Assembly: GCA_026874595.1 (NCBI GenBank)
Contig: CM049307.1
Location: 43,902,362-43,966,361, forward strand
Source of the DNA: Sipunculus nudus
Taxonomy: Eukaryota > Annelida > Sipuncula > Golfingiida > Sipunculidae
Length of the DNA stretch: 64,000 nucleotides
Direction of reading: 5' to 3'
The notes below the pieces were generated by a model that did not search any database, was not told the DNA's origin, and was given only the letters and a program-made list of their open reading frames with translations. Below, piece after piece: positions 46,501 through 58,995 of this stretch (its first letter is position 1; every line of letters starts with the position of its first letter). The position numbers were made by a program, and so were the translations under genes.

Positions 46501-47960
46501 ACTCATGTGGCAGATTCTTAGATGTACTTCATCATAAGAAATTAAAGATCGCGGGAGAGTGTGTCCTCAGTCATATCAATTAAAACTAATTGCCTCGCGT
46601 AATCCGTCTATACCGAATTTCCTGTCCTAACGACAAGGCTGCCAGTCTGTATTGTCATGGTTCATATATTGAGTACTGTACTTGTATATTCTACATGCGA
46701 CCGAATGACCCACGGAGCTCAGTTAATCACGAACTCCATTTACAGGTGCCATCTCACCTACTTTTTTAAATATAATTTATGTGATTCCTGGCTTCCTATG
46801 TGTATATATTAATGATCTAAGGGTAATTCTGGTTATGAAAAGTTCTTATAATGCCTCCGTGAAGGATGTATGAACTTGTTTATCAACAACGTGTTTGTAA
46901 ACACAGCTTTGTTGACCAACGAGAAAACGTGTAACCTCAGGTGGTAGGCTGCATATATGCGGAGGTAGGAAGGTCACTTGTTGAAAAACGCCATCTGCAA
47001 AGCTCTAGCTTATCTGACTTGCCGCTAGATGCCCATGTTGATTTTTTTTTTAATTATTTTGGTGGGCCCCCACATATTATTAATACGTTGATATAAATAA
47101 AACAAGCAACCTGTGTGCGGTGATATCCACGTTTTCTGGACAAGAGATTACCTTTACTTTATAAAAGTCAGATAGGTGATTGGGTCTCTTTAATCACCCA
47201 GTTTCTAAGCGGCTGTTGTAACCCTTGGAATCCATCCTCACTGCCCGTAAAATTCCCTTTCCATGCAGGCGCATACACATTTTACCTAAACTGTGTTCTA
47301 CTCTGTTCGGGTCCAGTCATTAGAAAAAAAAAACGCAGGTTTGGTCAGATGCAAGTTGACAGCTCCCAATAGGAATGTCACCATGAAAAATGTGTCCAGG
47401 TGACGCAAGTGTGAATGAAGAGTTCTGTTAATTAACACATGGAGTCAAACAAAGTCGTTGGTTCAACTTTGACGTTATGTAGAGGGACAGTTTCTGTTTT
47501 CTGCATGATATGGATGATGGATGATAGCAGGAACATCCAGTGTTGATAAGCTTACCTGTATGAGAGGCTGGCTGACATTGCTGAAATTACTAACGTTGTT
47601 CCTGACACTCAGAATAACAGGTATTTACTTGTCAACAGGAAAATAAGGACAGGGAAGCCAATGTAGCTTAATTAGCACGTCTTTACCTGTCATCTAATTA
47701 AATTAAACAGCCTTGGTGTACTCTCTATGGTGATTCACAGGAAGGAGAAGCGCAGGAATTGATTGGCCCCGCATCCCTGGTCGTTGTATACTTCTGTAGC
47801 AGGCCATTATGGCTTAATTGCTCTCACCGTCCTTGTAACTGAATACAAGAATTCTTAACATAGGCTGCTAGGTCTATATTTATTACAAATACACCTCATA
47901 ATATATTATATAAGCCTGCCATCTCCATTTATTTCATAATATCATGGATAGTTGAGATTG
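46501..47960. promoter_or_regulatory. Non-repetitive intronic block with homeodomain-like motifs
   Basis: Mixed composition without repeats. At about 47661-47710 the text TAGCTTAATTAGCACG and CATCTAATTAAATTAAACAG gives several TAATT cores in 50 bases, and TCTGTTAATTAACACATGG lies at about 47424. Possible intronic enhancer; inference from motif density only. Confidence 0.25.
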
Positions 47961-49450
47961 GCAGACCAAAAAAAAAAAAAAAAAAAAATCGAATAGCATA
48001 ATCTCTTAAATGAAACACCCTGATAGACAGACCATAACACAAACTCTCTCGAACTCACTCATTTAAACACATCTACTTGCTTATCGACTAGGGTATGGTG
48101 GTCATACATTGGTCAGTTGATCAAATCTACATATTCATGTGTAATTATGGTCTTATATGTATTGCTAACGAATATTTTAATTAAGTTGAAATAAACAGCA
48201 CATGATGATTTTCCCCTTCCGCTGTTATCTGCTCTTCTTTCTTTAAATACCTGTTTTTTGTCAGTGTTATTATATAGGTGATAAGTTCTTAAGGAAAATG
48301 CATATTGCAAGGGAAACCGGACATAGGAACCTAACTTACAGAAAAGAAGAGATATACCTTATTTTCTCAATATTTTAGAAAAATAACTGTTTATGAATCA
48401 GCCTTCATTTCACAACACTTCAGTCCACTATACGGCGGTCAATGTCAATGGTTACATGCAAAATCAACAGTTGCTGTTATGATGATGTCTTGTAAAAACA
48501 ATAATATAAGATATGACAAGATAAAAACAAAGATGACTATACTCAAGCAAACATCTGATCTGTCATATCATAAGAGCACACATTGATGTAAAATTTTAAC
48601 TGATTTTTATTTATGAATTCTAGATTGATTTATTTGGTCGTCTCTTTTATATGCAGTTCTTTATGGTTTAAAAAAGAAAGTATTAAAAGAAAATCCAGGT
48701 TATCCCAGCTGGTGGAATAGACTGTAATGGTTTATGTCAGTATACCATTCATTATATATGCTTACTTTCTTCGCAGCAGTGTGTATATTGAGAATACCGG
48801 TCCATCTCTTCATAAATAATTCAATAATTATAAATACCAGATGTATTCAGATAGACTGCATGTAAATTATCTAATTAAAATCCTTGATTACCTGCGTACT
48901 ATGATATATGTTCTGATTAATCATCATATGTGTGTATATATGTATGTAGACGCTGTGCGGTGTACACAAAACACCATGTCTGAACCAACAGCATGACCCA
49001 AGTGTTATCAAATAGTAGTTTTGACCCAGGAAGGCGTGTTGTAGTTAGCCGTGTACTTGTTTCTACAAGAGGTCATTTCACTTAAACACTAGGGCCCGAA
49101 CCCCGTCAGGGTAAGTATGACCCGAGATAAACTAGCTGACCTTATTGTAACCAGGCGGGACTTGTTGCGATCAGCTATACTAGGGCCTAACTTTAAAGGT
49201 TCAAAGGGAGAATCTGTCCGAACGTTTGTGAATAAATCCTGGCCCGATCTGACGGTGTATATATTTAGATGTAAACATTGACCATTCAGTGCCAGTCAGA
49301 CGGTACCCTATTTATACCTGCTATATAAACTCAATCAGAACCAGCGAAAACCATGCACATATTCCCTGTTTCTTTCGCATTTCGACCATTATCAGTGTGT
49401 CCATATCTTTTGAAGACATCCACCAAAAGTCTCCTAATGTTCAGAGTTAA
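47961..49450. other. Presumed intronic sequence, nothing seen
   Basis: A poly(A) run of about 20 bases lies at about 47970-47988. No exon, RNA or repeat family recognised. Confidence 0.4.
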
Positions 49451-49772
49451 GGCAAAAAAAAAGTAAATAAATAAATGAATAAAAAAGGTATGGTTCTCAG
49501 GCACTTTTTTCAGAAATCACTGCGGGTGGGCGGTATTTTATTTTTCACCTTTTTATGTATGTTATAAAAACGTTATATGATCAGGCAAAAGCATGAAAAT
49601 AACAGGTTTTGTTTCTTGCTAAACCGGTAAAAGCACTACATAACAAGGGAAATCGTATCAAAATTGTATTGTAAAATCTTCTTGAATATGAAAATCAGAA
49701 TAAAAATGTTTGATGCGGGAGGTTAAAATTGACGCGGGCGGTGCCTGAGAACCATACCTATTTTATTTGGCC
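49451..49772 (+). mobile_element. MITE with GGTATGGTTCTCAGGCAC inverted termini, copy 1
   Basis: Inner terminal repeats GGTATGGTTCTCAGGCAC (from 49487) and its complement (to about 49758) are preceded by an A-rich arm starting GGCAAAA (49451) and followed by a matching arm ending TTTGGCC (49772). The right flank is TTA; the left is TTAA. The interior includes GCGGGTGGGCGG near the left end and GACGCGGGCGG near the right end. There is no coding sequence. A TTA duplication fits the PIF/Harbinger superfamily. Confidence 0.75.
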
Positions 49773-50875
49773 TTACGCTGTTTATTTGTGTAGTGTTATA
49801 TAGACTTCATATGGTGTGTTTTCGAAGTTTCTATGGTTACAATTTTCTTATATCTGAATTCAGCAGATTACAGACTGTTTTTTATACCCGCTTGGTGTCA
49901 GATTGTCCAAAAATAATCAGAAAAATTGGTTCAGCAGTTTTTGCTATCTTGCTTATACACACACAAAAAACACAGACACACAAACCAAAGAAAATAAAGA
50001 AAAGGTTATTAGAACATGTGTACCAGTTCATAACATGAATTCAGTCTTTCAAAATGCAGGATGAAATTTAAATTATAAAAGGATGAAATCTGTTAACTGT
50101 TAAATCGGTTAGTAGGTTTAAACATAATTATGTTATTCGACATTGGCTAATTCCGTGTTAAGTGAAAAGGAAATAAAATTAAATATTAAATGTAACTTAT
50201 TCATTAATAAAACAAAAGACACTGAAAACATTTCAGTAATGTTAATCTGATGAACCGTCACATGAAATGTCATATTATGTTTATAACTGAAGGGAATAAT
50301 ATGTTTTTCTATTTATTATAATAGTACTTGGCTAGGAATAATTAAAAAATCATCATCTCTATCAGAAATCATATCCTTCCGCTACGACATTTGGGAGAAT
50401 CTTCGAGGTTCCAAGTGAAACCAATATATACGACATCGAAACCATTATAAAAAATACTTTTGAAGGGATATGTACGTGTTAAATGAGGCCCATTACGTTT
50501 GCCAGAGATAAGACAATATAGTTCTTTTATCACGGGCGCTTTAGCTATATATTGTCTGATCAAAGTGGGAACATTCAGTACATTTGCACTCAACTGTATT
50601 GCATGCATACTCATACTTCTGGTGTATATACATGATTGTTTAACAGGCTTTTATATTTATTATATGTTACCTAATGTCAATATACGTTTTGTAGTCAGTG
50701 CTAAATTGATTAGGATTTGGTTCGGGAGTCATAAAAGAGGTAATATAATATAACCCCACCTGAGATAAACCAAATTCATAATTTCCTAAAGACATTATTT
50801 TGTACATTTCCCCTTTGTCTCACGTTATGTAATGCACATTGTATCGCGGATTGAGTTAAAAACAGACATATTTCC
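49773..50875. other. Presumed intronic sequence, nothing seen
   Basis: AT-rich with a short (CA)-rich stretch at about 49957-49985. Frames at 49793 and 50499 lack recognisable content. Confidence 0.4.
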
Positions 50876-51190
50876 TGCTTCTGTGGCTCAGGGGTAGAGC
50901 ACAGGACTCAAAGCCGGAAGATCGTGGGTTTGTATCTCAGCCGAGGCGGTGAGATATTTCACGGTCGGCTCCCACCCAGGGTGTGCGCTCTGCAGGCATA
51001 ATGGGGAGACTGTGCCCTAGAGTCGTGTTTCACACCCAAAACGAGTGCGCCTTTCGGGGGTTCCTCAGTGTTATGACCCTGCAATGGGGATATCACACAC
51101 CCATGACCGAACCTAGCTGACACCAGGATAATCGAGTATGAGCCCCTGTCACCCAGTCCGAAACCGGAATGGAACTCTGAAGATGTATAT
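50876..51190 (+). mobile_element. tRNA-derived SINE
   Basis: TGTGGCTCAGGGGTAGAGC (from 50882) matches a tRNA D-arm with the RNA polymerase III A box, and GGTTTGTATCTC at about 50927 is a slightly decayed B box at the right distance. About 240 bases of GC-richer, non-tRNA body follow (for example TCGTGTTTCACACCC and GGGGGTTCCTCAGTG), ending near CCGAAACCGGAATGG before AT-rich sequence. The head is too mismatched in the anticodon stem to be a working tRNA. Family not identified. Confidence 0.7.
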
Positions 51191-51516
51191 AATATATATT
51201 ACATAGTTAAGCAAGCATTAGAAAATGGAGGCGGTAACATTCACCAATTAAAAAATCTGAAAAAATCAGGGACAATGGTGTACAAATCAGCGAAAGTGTC
51301 ACGGAAAATCGTCGATTGAGGATTCATACAAGCTGATTTATCAGAATTACGGTGGTACTTAAATATAAATTTAAATTTGTTGCGCAAGATTTTCTGCCAT
51401 TCTGATTTATATCTTATAAATTCTGTTTGCTGGACTTCTTGTCATAATTGTCTATCAAAACTTCGAATCACACACTTTTTCATGTTAAATTTAGAAATGT
51501 TCATGTGGTTATATCC

Positions 51517-51576
<60 letters not shown>

Positions 51577-51590
51577 CTTATAAGTTAGTT
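51191..51590. other. Presumed intronic sequence with (TA)n microsatellite
   Basis: AT-rich; (TA)n of about 55 bases at 51521-51575. Confidence 0.6.
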
Positions 51591-52030
51591 AATACCTCTC
51601 TGTGACAGCGCCAGATGTACATTTACTCTTAACATCCCTCGAATCCGTAGAATACAAAGAAGTATGTGCATTAAGCGAGGAAAGTTGATTTATGATTAGA
51701 GTGATCAAGGTTTCATGGAGAGGTCAAAGGTCAATACAATAATCACAATGAAAGCAAATTTGTCGACACAGTAATTGGGTTGTCCAGGAGCTCCACAGAC
51801 CAGTGAGAATGTACTCTCCAATCAACCAGCACAGATACCAGCTTGACAGGCTGCTTACGGCTGCCCAGCACTTGACAGACTGGAGCAGCCCGCTGCCATA
51901 AATCTCTTCAAAGGCCTGATTACGTGAATACGACGGACATTTAGACTGCCGGGTAAAGACCTGAAAATTATAGCGGCTCTTGTAGGGAGTACCTTTGGAC
52001 CTCTGCTGTGTTCCTAATAACCGGCCTCTC
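51591..52030. promoter_or_regulatory. GC-raised intronic block with a perfect DR1 nuclear-receptor site
   Basis: Non-repetitive sequence of about 430 bases. AGGTCAAAGGTCA at 51721-51733 is two perfect AGGTCA half-sites with one base between, the DR1 element bound by RXR heterodimers, HNF4 and COUP-TF. A 40-codon frame without ATG (about 51785-51900, ending at a TAA) is open but matches nothing that I know. Enhancer function is inferred. Confidence 0.35.
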
Positions 52031-52318
52031 TAGTTGTTCCCCTTAGTGAATTTACATAACCAAAATGTCCACAGTATCATATGTATCGTCGTAAAGCTAA
52101 TACTCATTAAGTAAATGCATGTTTAAAGCTGCGTTTACCGGGCGCGCGGTACGTGAAAACGGGAGTGGTTTCCCTTGGAAACTTTGTATTCAATGAAAAT
52201 AATTTAACGGATGACTCAACTATTCCCCATATCACTTAATTCACCTTTTCCCCGCTTTCATACAAAAATATCAGGGAAGCCGAGAATGAGATATATGTAA
52301 GCACCACGAGACAGATGG
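52031..52318. other. Presumed intronic sequence, nothing seen
   Basis: No feature recognised. It ends at the TTA flanking MITE copy 2. Confidence 0.4.
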
Positions 52319-52321
52319 TTA

Positions 52322-52658
52322 GGCCAAAATAAAAAAAGGTATGGTTCTCAGGCACTTTTTTTTCAGAAATCAGTGCGGGCGGGCGGTTTTTTTATTTTTA
52401 ATTTTTTGGTATGTTTCGATAAAAATGTCAAATGATAAGGAAAAAAAAACATGATAATAACAGATATATTTTGCTTAACACGTTAAAGCACTACATAACA
52501 AAGGAAATTGTATGATTTTATCTTCTTGAAAAAAATGTCCGAGCGGCTGCAGCTCAAAATTGGTAAGTTCTTATTGAAAATCAAAATAAAAATGTTTGAT
52601 GCGGGGGTTCAAAATTGATGCGGGCGGTGCCTGAGAACCATACCTTTTTTTTTTGGCC
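52322..52658 (+). mobile_element. MITE with GGTATGGTTCTCAGGCAC inverted termini, copy 2
   Basis: The clearest copy. TTA (52319-52321) is followed by GGCCAAAATAAAAAAAGG and the GGTATGGTTCTCAGGCAC terminus; the right side is the complement ending TTTTTGGCC at 52658 and then TTA (52659-52661). It has the same orientation and interior as copy 1. About 337 bp, non-coding. Confidence 0.85.
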
Positions 52659-52661
52659 TTA

Positions 52662-52857
52662 CTGATATATGATCTATTTATTTTGACCCCCTTATAGTTA
52701 AATGATTTCATAAAAAGTATTTTTATGTTTGAAATATACTTTATATCAAAGTATGAAAAAAACAGGAAGGCTCTGTATACAGATATAGATACAGATATGC
52801 GATTATTAGAGAGAATCGAGATTCCATGTCGACAGAGCATCTAACCTACATATTTAG
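52662..52857. other. Presumed intronic sequence
   Basis: Nothing recognised. Confidence 0.4.
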
Positions 52858-52898
52858 CCCCCCCCCCCCCCACCCCCACCCCCCCCCCCCCCACCCCC
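52858..52898. repeat. Poly(C)-rich tract
   Basis: About 40 bases of C with a few A interruptions. The complementary strand has G-runs able to form a G-quadruplex. Confidence 0.9.
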
Positions 52899-55740
52899 GG
52901 TAGTTCGGGGGAGACTTATAGAAGGAGATGAGTCTGTCTCTATATTCATATTTGGGGAAAATGTTTATGAGTGGACCGACTCAGGCCCCGAATGCAAAAC
53001 TATCGATTTTTTTTTCATGTGCCATTTTATGTTGGGGAGATTTCTTATAAGATTGGTTTACTTATGCTGAAATTTGGGCACTATATTAGTCCTATAGGGC
53101 ACATGACTGTTACTTATTTTTGACCTTGTGCCCATATATGTGCACTCCATAGCCAAATCCCCATTACCGCTTCCAGTGATCGCTTGGTGATTGCATATAT
53201 CTAGTTAAAGTACATTTTTGGTATCGTAAGACAACGTCACTAGATAGCTATATTTAGAACTCTAATCAGCTTGGCGTCCTGTTTGTTGCCATTGCAAGGA
53301 CAGCGAATAGGGGTCAGGCGAGGACAGAATTTTTTTTATGCTGATAATACTGATAAAAACTGATCAAGCTGAAGTGTCAATAGTAGGAAGACAAGTAACT
53401 AGGAAGTATAAGAATGTTTTAACCAGCGGAATGTTTGTTTTGCTTACTTTTGTTTCCACGAAAATCATCAAGACGAGTATATGTATATCTAAGACGCTAC
53501 ACAGGCATTCATATATCATAACAGATAGCCAACGGTAAAGCGAATTTGGTTCAGTACTTCAATCAATCATGTAAGAACCCTATGAACTATCAAATGTGTC
53601 AGCATTATCTTTCAGTTCGGATATGCGTGAAGGAACCGGTAATCTATATTATAAGTGAGGGTGGTGGCTATCAATCGTTGTAACGTAACTCCTCCATGTC
53701 CGAAGGGTGTCATCTTCCTGAGACTATTATGCTAAGAGGCTATAGCGGCGCCCTCTATCATAAACTACATCCAGTGCAGCGCCATCTGTTGCATTTAGAA
53801 TGAAACTGGTCTATGAAATGATGAACGGATAAATTGCTAGATATAATTTATGTAATTACGCCAAATTTATAATTGACTTGCATTGTCTCCAAATTGTTAG
53901 AATGGAGTTAACTGGAAGATGTGTCGAAATCATATCTGTTATCTGTTTTCTTTATTCCACTTTATTTATCGTCAGGATATCGGAATTTTTTTATAATTAT
54001 ACTTTCTGAACTTCACTAATATGCTTGTTTGCAATTATACACGTTTTCATGCTGAAACCTTAGTACAATATAAATGGGAATAGACTAAAGTCAGCAAAAA
54101 TATTGATATAAGTTACAGTATAAACACGTCATGAAACATTTCTTAGGCTTAAATTGAAATATCATTGTATATATAGAATGTCAACTGAACAAGCGGTTTA
54201 CTGTGATCGATATTCATTTTGAGACAAGTCGCCCGACCCTGGATAATCAAAAACTTGTCAGAAGAATTTTGCAGAAGATTTTTCCTTCTGTAGGTTCTCA
54301 CCAGTTATAAGATAAACGCCAGGAATAATCATGATTGCTTGTGTATTAAGTGTTATGTATATAACGTGGAGCGAGATGTAGCCGTATATTTAGCATTGAA
54401 CGGATTAATAAAAATGTATGGTTGTATAAATACCACTTTATATCAAGAATAAGCAAGTTAACGTTTCTCCTATAGACCTCTGGCCCAATAGATAAGAGCA
54501 TACGTAGGCAGGCGTTAAGTCCAATCTTGTTATATGGTCTGTGGTGTTTAATCTCTGGTCAGGACACAATAATCCACCTGTAAGCATGCACTGAAATCTA
54601 TAGAACATCACATAGATACGGGTCCGGTTAATAAAAGATTTAAATATAGATGTGGAACTTTAACCTGTATCATTTCCCCCATTATTATATTAGACGCTTA
54701 TAAAATTAGTGAATTCTATATAATTTTATAAGATTATTTATAACTTCCTTCACGAAGTTTTCAAGCCTGAAAACACACAGTGTCGCCAGGATATGTTGTG
54801 ACTCAATAGGCATTTATATTGAGCTGGTAAACTAAACCTGTATCGTGATACAAGCCATACGGGAGAATGTACTGCAACGGTCATCCATCTTGTTGCATTG
54901 ATATCGTAGTGAACAGTCGAAAATCTTCTCATTAGGCTACGAATGATGAATTAGAGAATGTATATGAAATCACAGACCAAGCTGAAAACCCGTCTCTATG
55001 GTAACAAGTCATTTCCAATATTGCTTACAAGTAAGCTATCGTGCAGTAACCGGTGCGAGCCATTCTTGTATGCAGGAAATCAACAGACAAGCAGAAGGAT
55101 TTATCAATATGCCGAGTTAAAAACCACGGCACGCGTTTTCAGAAAGTATACTAAATACAAACAATTGGTCTGGCTTTTGTCAAGTAGCAGCCATGAGGTG
55201 TTATCAAAAATGACGACGATATCTGCATCCTCATATAGAACCTTACAGAATGGTCCTCGTTGCAAGATGTAACGGCCCTCTGACGCTAATGCGATGGTCG
55301 TAGACTCTCTAATGCCAGAGGGACAAAATGACCCTAGAAAATGCCCGGCCGGGTAAGTGTGGGCATGACCAGCACATTAAATATATATTGCTGCCAGTGG
55401 TCCGTTCTCATTGGTTGTAACGTATATCCAATCCAGTGGAAGTTTGACCTTCTTGACTGCATGAATTACAATAAGATGTATTGGAATATGACCAAGGTTT
55501 TATTTACTGTGTTAATATTCTGAATTAACATGATTTAACTACAGAACTGATTCGCTTTCTCTGTGTTCGCTGTGTTCCCTAATGTAGCTTTTTATTTTGC
55601 AGCTTCTTTGTTAAAATACAGCCAAAGCAAGCGGTCATATTAATCATCCTTTGGTTTATCGCCAGCATCAGTTTACGCCAGTTTGAACCATGCACGTTTA
55701 TGTAGTTACATCCTTTACCGGAGGTTGTAGCATGAAAAGC
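52899..55740. other. Presumed intronic sequence, no gene seen
   Basis: AT-rich with a few near-even GC patches (about 53690-53790, 54960-55360). A 104-codon frame at 54958-55272 has no recognisable domain. A weak tRNA-like A-box word (TGGCCCAATAGATAAGAGC) is at about 54481. Confidence 0.4.
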
Positions 55741-55812
55741 TATCAGAACGGGACTCGAACCCGCAACATTTCGGTTACAAGCCTCTCTAAGAAAATTAGA
55801 CCACTTTGCATG
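55741..55812 (-). repeat. tRNA pseudogene or SINE head, minus strand
   Basis: On the minus strand GCGGGTTCGAGTCCCG forms a perfect TPsiC arm with a consensus B box (GGTTCGAGTCC, complement of 55751-55761). TGGTCTAAT lies about 40 bases upstream where a D-arm belongs. Only two pairs can form in the expected anticodon stem, so it is not a functional tRNA. Confidence 0.5.
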
Positions 55813-55942
55813 TCACTTATTAAAATAGCAGTTTTTCATATCCTATTTTCACATAATCTATTTGGAACTAAACTGGCGAGCCTGTTCAACATGTGTTATA
55901 AGTATATAAATGATAACTTTCAAGCCCTTACGTTTGATATAT

Positions 55943-57035
55943 AGATACTGACGACCACCCTGCTACCACGACCAATCATTTTTTTGGTCCCGGACTAATG
56001 TAAACCACCATAAAAAAACTCCCGCTAACACGACACCCCACTAAAGCCTCGGTCACAACCGGAATACGGTCGCCGTACGGCGGGTGTTTTGGGCTATTCC
56101 GTGCGGTTGACGTACGGCAACCGTGCGATTTCAAACGTCGCATGGACTCCCCAACGACCTTAACTGACCTTAGCGCAAGCGCCTAAGTTGATGCGGCGGC
56201 CGCGCGTCATGCAGCTACCTACTGGCTCCGTACGGGCACCGTACAGAAGATCAAGGAGTTTACAGGGCTGGAGTATCAAGTGAAAGTCTGGCCGTGTCGG
56301 ATGTTGCTGACAGGGATCTTAAAACTCGCTGCTCTAAGGCACAAAGAGCCCGCTGATAAGCCCGGCGCCAATTGATACAACACTAGAGAACACCCTTCGG
56401 GGTGACTTCGGAACAGCTCGTTAGTTCCCGGAGACCCCCATCGTGTCTAATGTCTGATTTTTTACAGGTAGTACTTAATGTATTTAATGTAAATATTAGA
56501 ACAATCGTAAGATTGTACACCATATTTTCATATGTGTGTGAAACGTGTGTGTAGCTGTCGTTGCCAATGATGCTTCAGCAATAGCTGGGCTGCGGTAAAC
56601 ATGGGCGATAATACTCCTTGAGTAGACGTACGGATGTCGTAGGATGCTCGTGCCATCTTTAACGCCTATACTCGGTTACCCAAGAGACGTACGGTGTACC
56701 TACGGCTGTCGGAAGGGGTCTTTGCGGCTTCCGCAGGGTTAGCTTGGGGCGTTTGTGAGGTTAGCTTACTTTACCGTGCGAAGGGTCGTGAGAATGAGGA
56801 AGACATCTTGTCGTTTCCGCACGTCGGCCGCATAAGTATTCCTGCGGTTTCAAAAACCGAACGATGATCTACGTTGTACGGTGTCCGCAGCGGGTTGTGA
56901 CCGAAGCTTAAGTATTCCTGCGGTCCCAAAAACCGTACGAGACTCTACGGTGTGCGGTGACCGCACTTGGTTGTGACCGAGGCTTAACACGACCATTTTG
57001 GCTCGTCCCGCAGGCAGTCGTGTTAGCGAAACTTC
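55943..57035 (+). mobile_element. Pogo/Tigger-like MITE relic interrupted by another MITE
   Basis: Segments on both sides of 56045-56984 share the vocabulary of pogo-like MITEs: CGACCACCCTGCTACCACGA and TTTTTTTGGTCCC on the left, CACGACCATTTTGGCTCGTC and GTCGTGTTAGCGAAACTT on the right. The right end is roughly the complement of the terminus type seen at 34753. The outer borders are decayed, so coordinates are approximate. Confidence 0.5.
56045..56984. mobile_element. MITE with AGCCTCGGTCACAACC inverted termini (940 bp), TAA target duplication
   Basis: The left terminus AGCCTCGGTCACAACC (56045) and the right terminus GGTTGTGACCGAGGCT (to 56984) are perfect complements over 16 bases. TAA flanks both (56042-56044 and 56985-56987). 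Near the right end a block of about 77 bases starting AAGTATTCCTGCGGT is duplicated in tandem (56834 and 56911), each copy ending in a version of the terminus. A minus-strand frame at 56850-57116 is not a transposase. TAA/TTA duplication fits PIF/Harbinger. Confidence 0.8.
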
Positions 57036-57830
57036 ATGGTATATGGTTTTGTGAGAAAAATGTGCCCTTTGCTGAAACAACAAAGGGGATACAGCAGGCT
57101 GTTCGGGAAGGTGCATTTCGATCCCTGTCGACTACATTAAAACTGATTCTATTGTTCAATATTCAGTAAGACCAGGAATTAAAAAGGCTTTTTCTAGCCC
57201 GCATATTAATGACTGTGCTTATATCCGTCTGAATGGTGCTGTACTGTGGCGAGGATTACGTAGATGGGAGAATTGCTGATGTCCCCAGCAAAATGCCTGG
57301 AAACTAAAGAGGCTCATGGTGTCAGTACGGACATTGCTCCTGACCCTATTTGTGTGTCAATGGCGGAACTATGGGCCATTTACATAAAGCTCTCTGAGAT
57401 CACACGCCGGCGGTCATATAAGCTTATAAACCAATAGTCTGTCTTTCTCTCTTTTGTAAACGCGCATGCATGGATGCAAGGAATCCCGGCGTTGGGGCGG
57501 GTATACACTTTGGACTTTGTGTACACATAATTAGGCCATTCCATTCGTACTACACCCCATTTTTACCCGTTTGTTCAAGGCCTGTTCCTGGTTGTTTAGT
57601 GACGCAATGGGACTTCACACTTGAAGAGATTATACAAATTGCCCATTACAGAAAAGCATGCTAATGCAGGCTACATGTTAAATAACTGTTACATAGTCAT
57701 ATGCCGTGTATTAATCCACGGTTATAAACAGTTGATGTCATTAAGACCTTAAACCTTGTGTGTATGTTCGTTTATGTTGGTTCATGCATTGTTCAAGTTT
57801 AATATATCTTTTCATCAGCAGTTTTAGGGA

Positions 57831-57831
<1 letters not shown>
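57036..57831. other. Presumed intronic sequence, nothing seen
   Basis: Near-even GC around 57220-57420. No recognised gene or repeat. Confidence 0.4.
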
Positions 57832-57920
<89 letters not shown>

Positions 57921-57933
57921 AAAGAGAGAGAGA
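57832..57933. repeat. (TA)n-(GA)n microsatellite
   Basis: About 49 bases of TA repeats run into about 39 bases of GA repeats, then a shorter GA run. Overlapping frames of YI and SL repeats on the minus strand are artefacts. Confidence 0.95.
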
Positions 57934-58625
57934 GTGTCCGGAAATTTACAGAGTGCATTCCTCGGCTTACTTCCCACTTGAGTTTTAGTACAGTGCCACA
58001 CCCAGATGTCATAACCAGTGGGCATCCATTCCTACGAGAAAGATGTACAAAATGGGGGAAAAATGTCCCATGTCATGAATCAAGCATAGACCAAGAATAG
58101 CATATCTCCGTCACAAATAAATAATGCATACATTTAGGGGGGGAAACAAATAACCCAACCAACAAACATACAGAGAGACATCTGGGCATCGGTGAAATTA
58201 TAATATATAATGTCAGACTTCTTTTGGTGACGGTTATGATACACGTGTGCGTTCTGTATATGACCTTCAGTGAGGTTAGTACACTGCCATACGTTGTCAT
58301 ATTGTGGCCACAAATACCGCAATCATTTCCGGTTCAGTGTGTCTATTCTATCACATGTTATTCTACAAGTAGGGTATACAGAATATGTAGCAGTAAGCTG
58401 GAAAGATCGGCAATGCAAATATGTCGATAGAGGTCATGACAGGATTTTGATAGAATGAGGTTAAGTACCTCATCGCGGCGCTATTTATATATATATAAAC
58501 GAATACACAGCATATATAGTCGTACAGTGACAATCAATTTTCTTGAAGATAACATGTACATGACAAACTCATATTATATATGTGAGAAGCAGATTGATTC
58601 ATAAAAGTAAATGTTACAGCAACTA
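57934..58625. other. Presumed intronic sequence, nothing seen
   Basis: No feature recognised; short overlapping frames only. Confidence 0.4.
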
Positions 58626-58995
58626 GAAATCTGCATTCTGGGGAATGCAAGCCTCCGCCATGCGGGCGGTTCCTATGGTGGGATGCTCCCCAATCGGTGT
58701 CTGCATTTACTTATTCGGCCCGTATTTGCAGGTTCATTCGTGCATGCTCAAGTGACTGTACACTTGTGAATATTCCTTGATGGCGTTCCTGAATCCGGAT
58801 CATATGCCGGATCCACGCTAAATTCTGAACAATTGTTCATTATTCCATTCCTGAAATGCCCTTATAATTTCATGAAATTCCATTCATGATTGCGTGAGTT
58901 GTTTTGTGAACAAACAAAAAAAAAAGACACAAACACACACGCACTAACACACACACGGATAAGGATGAAAACAAACCCTCCTGGCGGAGGCAATG
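58626..58995. repeat. Dispersed repeat with GCCTCCGCCA/TGGCGGAGGC ends, copy 1
   Basis: The left end is GAATGCAAGCCTCCGCCA and the right end CCTGGCGGAGGCAATGA, complementary over GCCTCCGCCA. The interior shares TTCATTCGT, TGGCGTTCCTG, GCCGGATCCACGC and a (CA)-rich tail with the copy at 63139. No coding sequence. Superfamily unknown. Confidence 0.75.

Noticed and set aside
55741-55812. Functional tRNA gene on the minus strand
   Set aside because: The B box is perfect, but the anticodon stem has only two possible pairs and the acceptor stem does not close.
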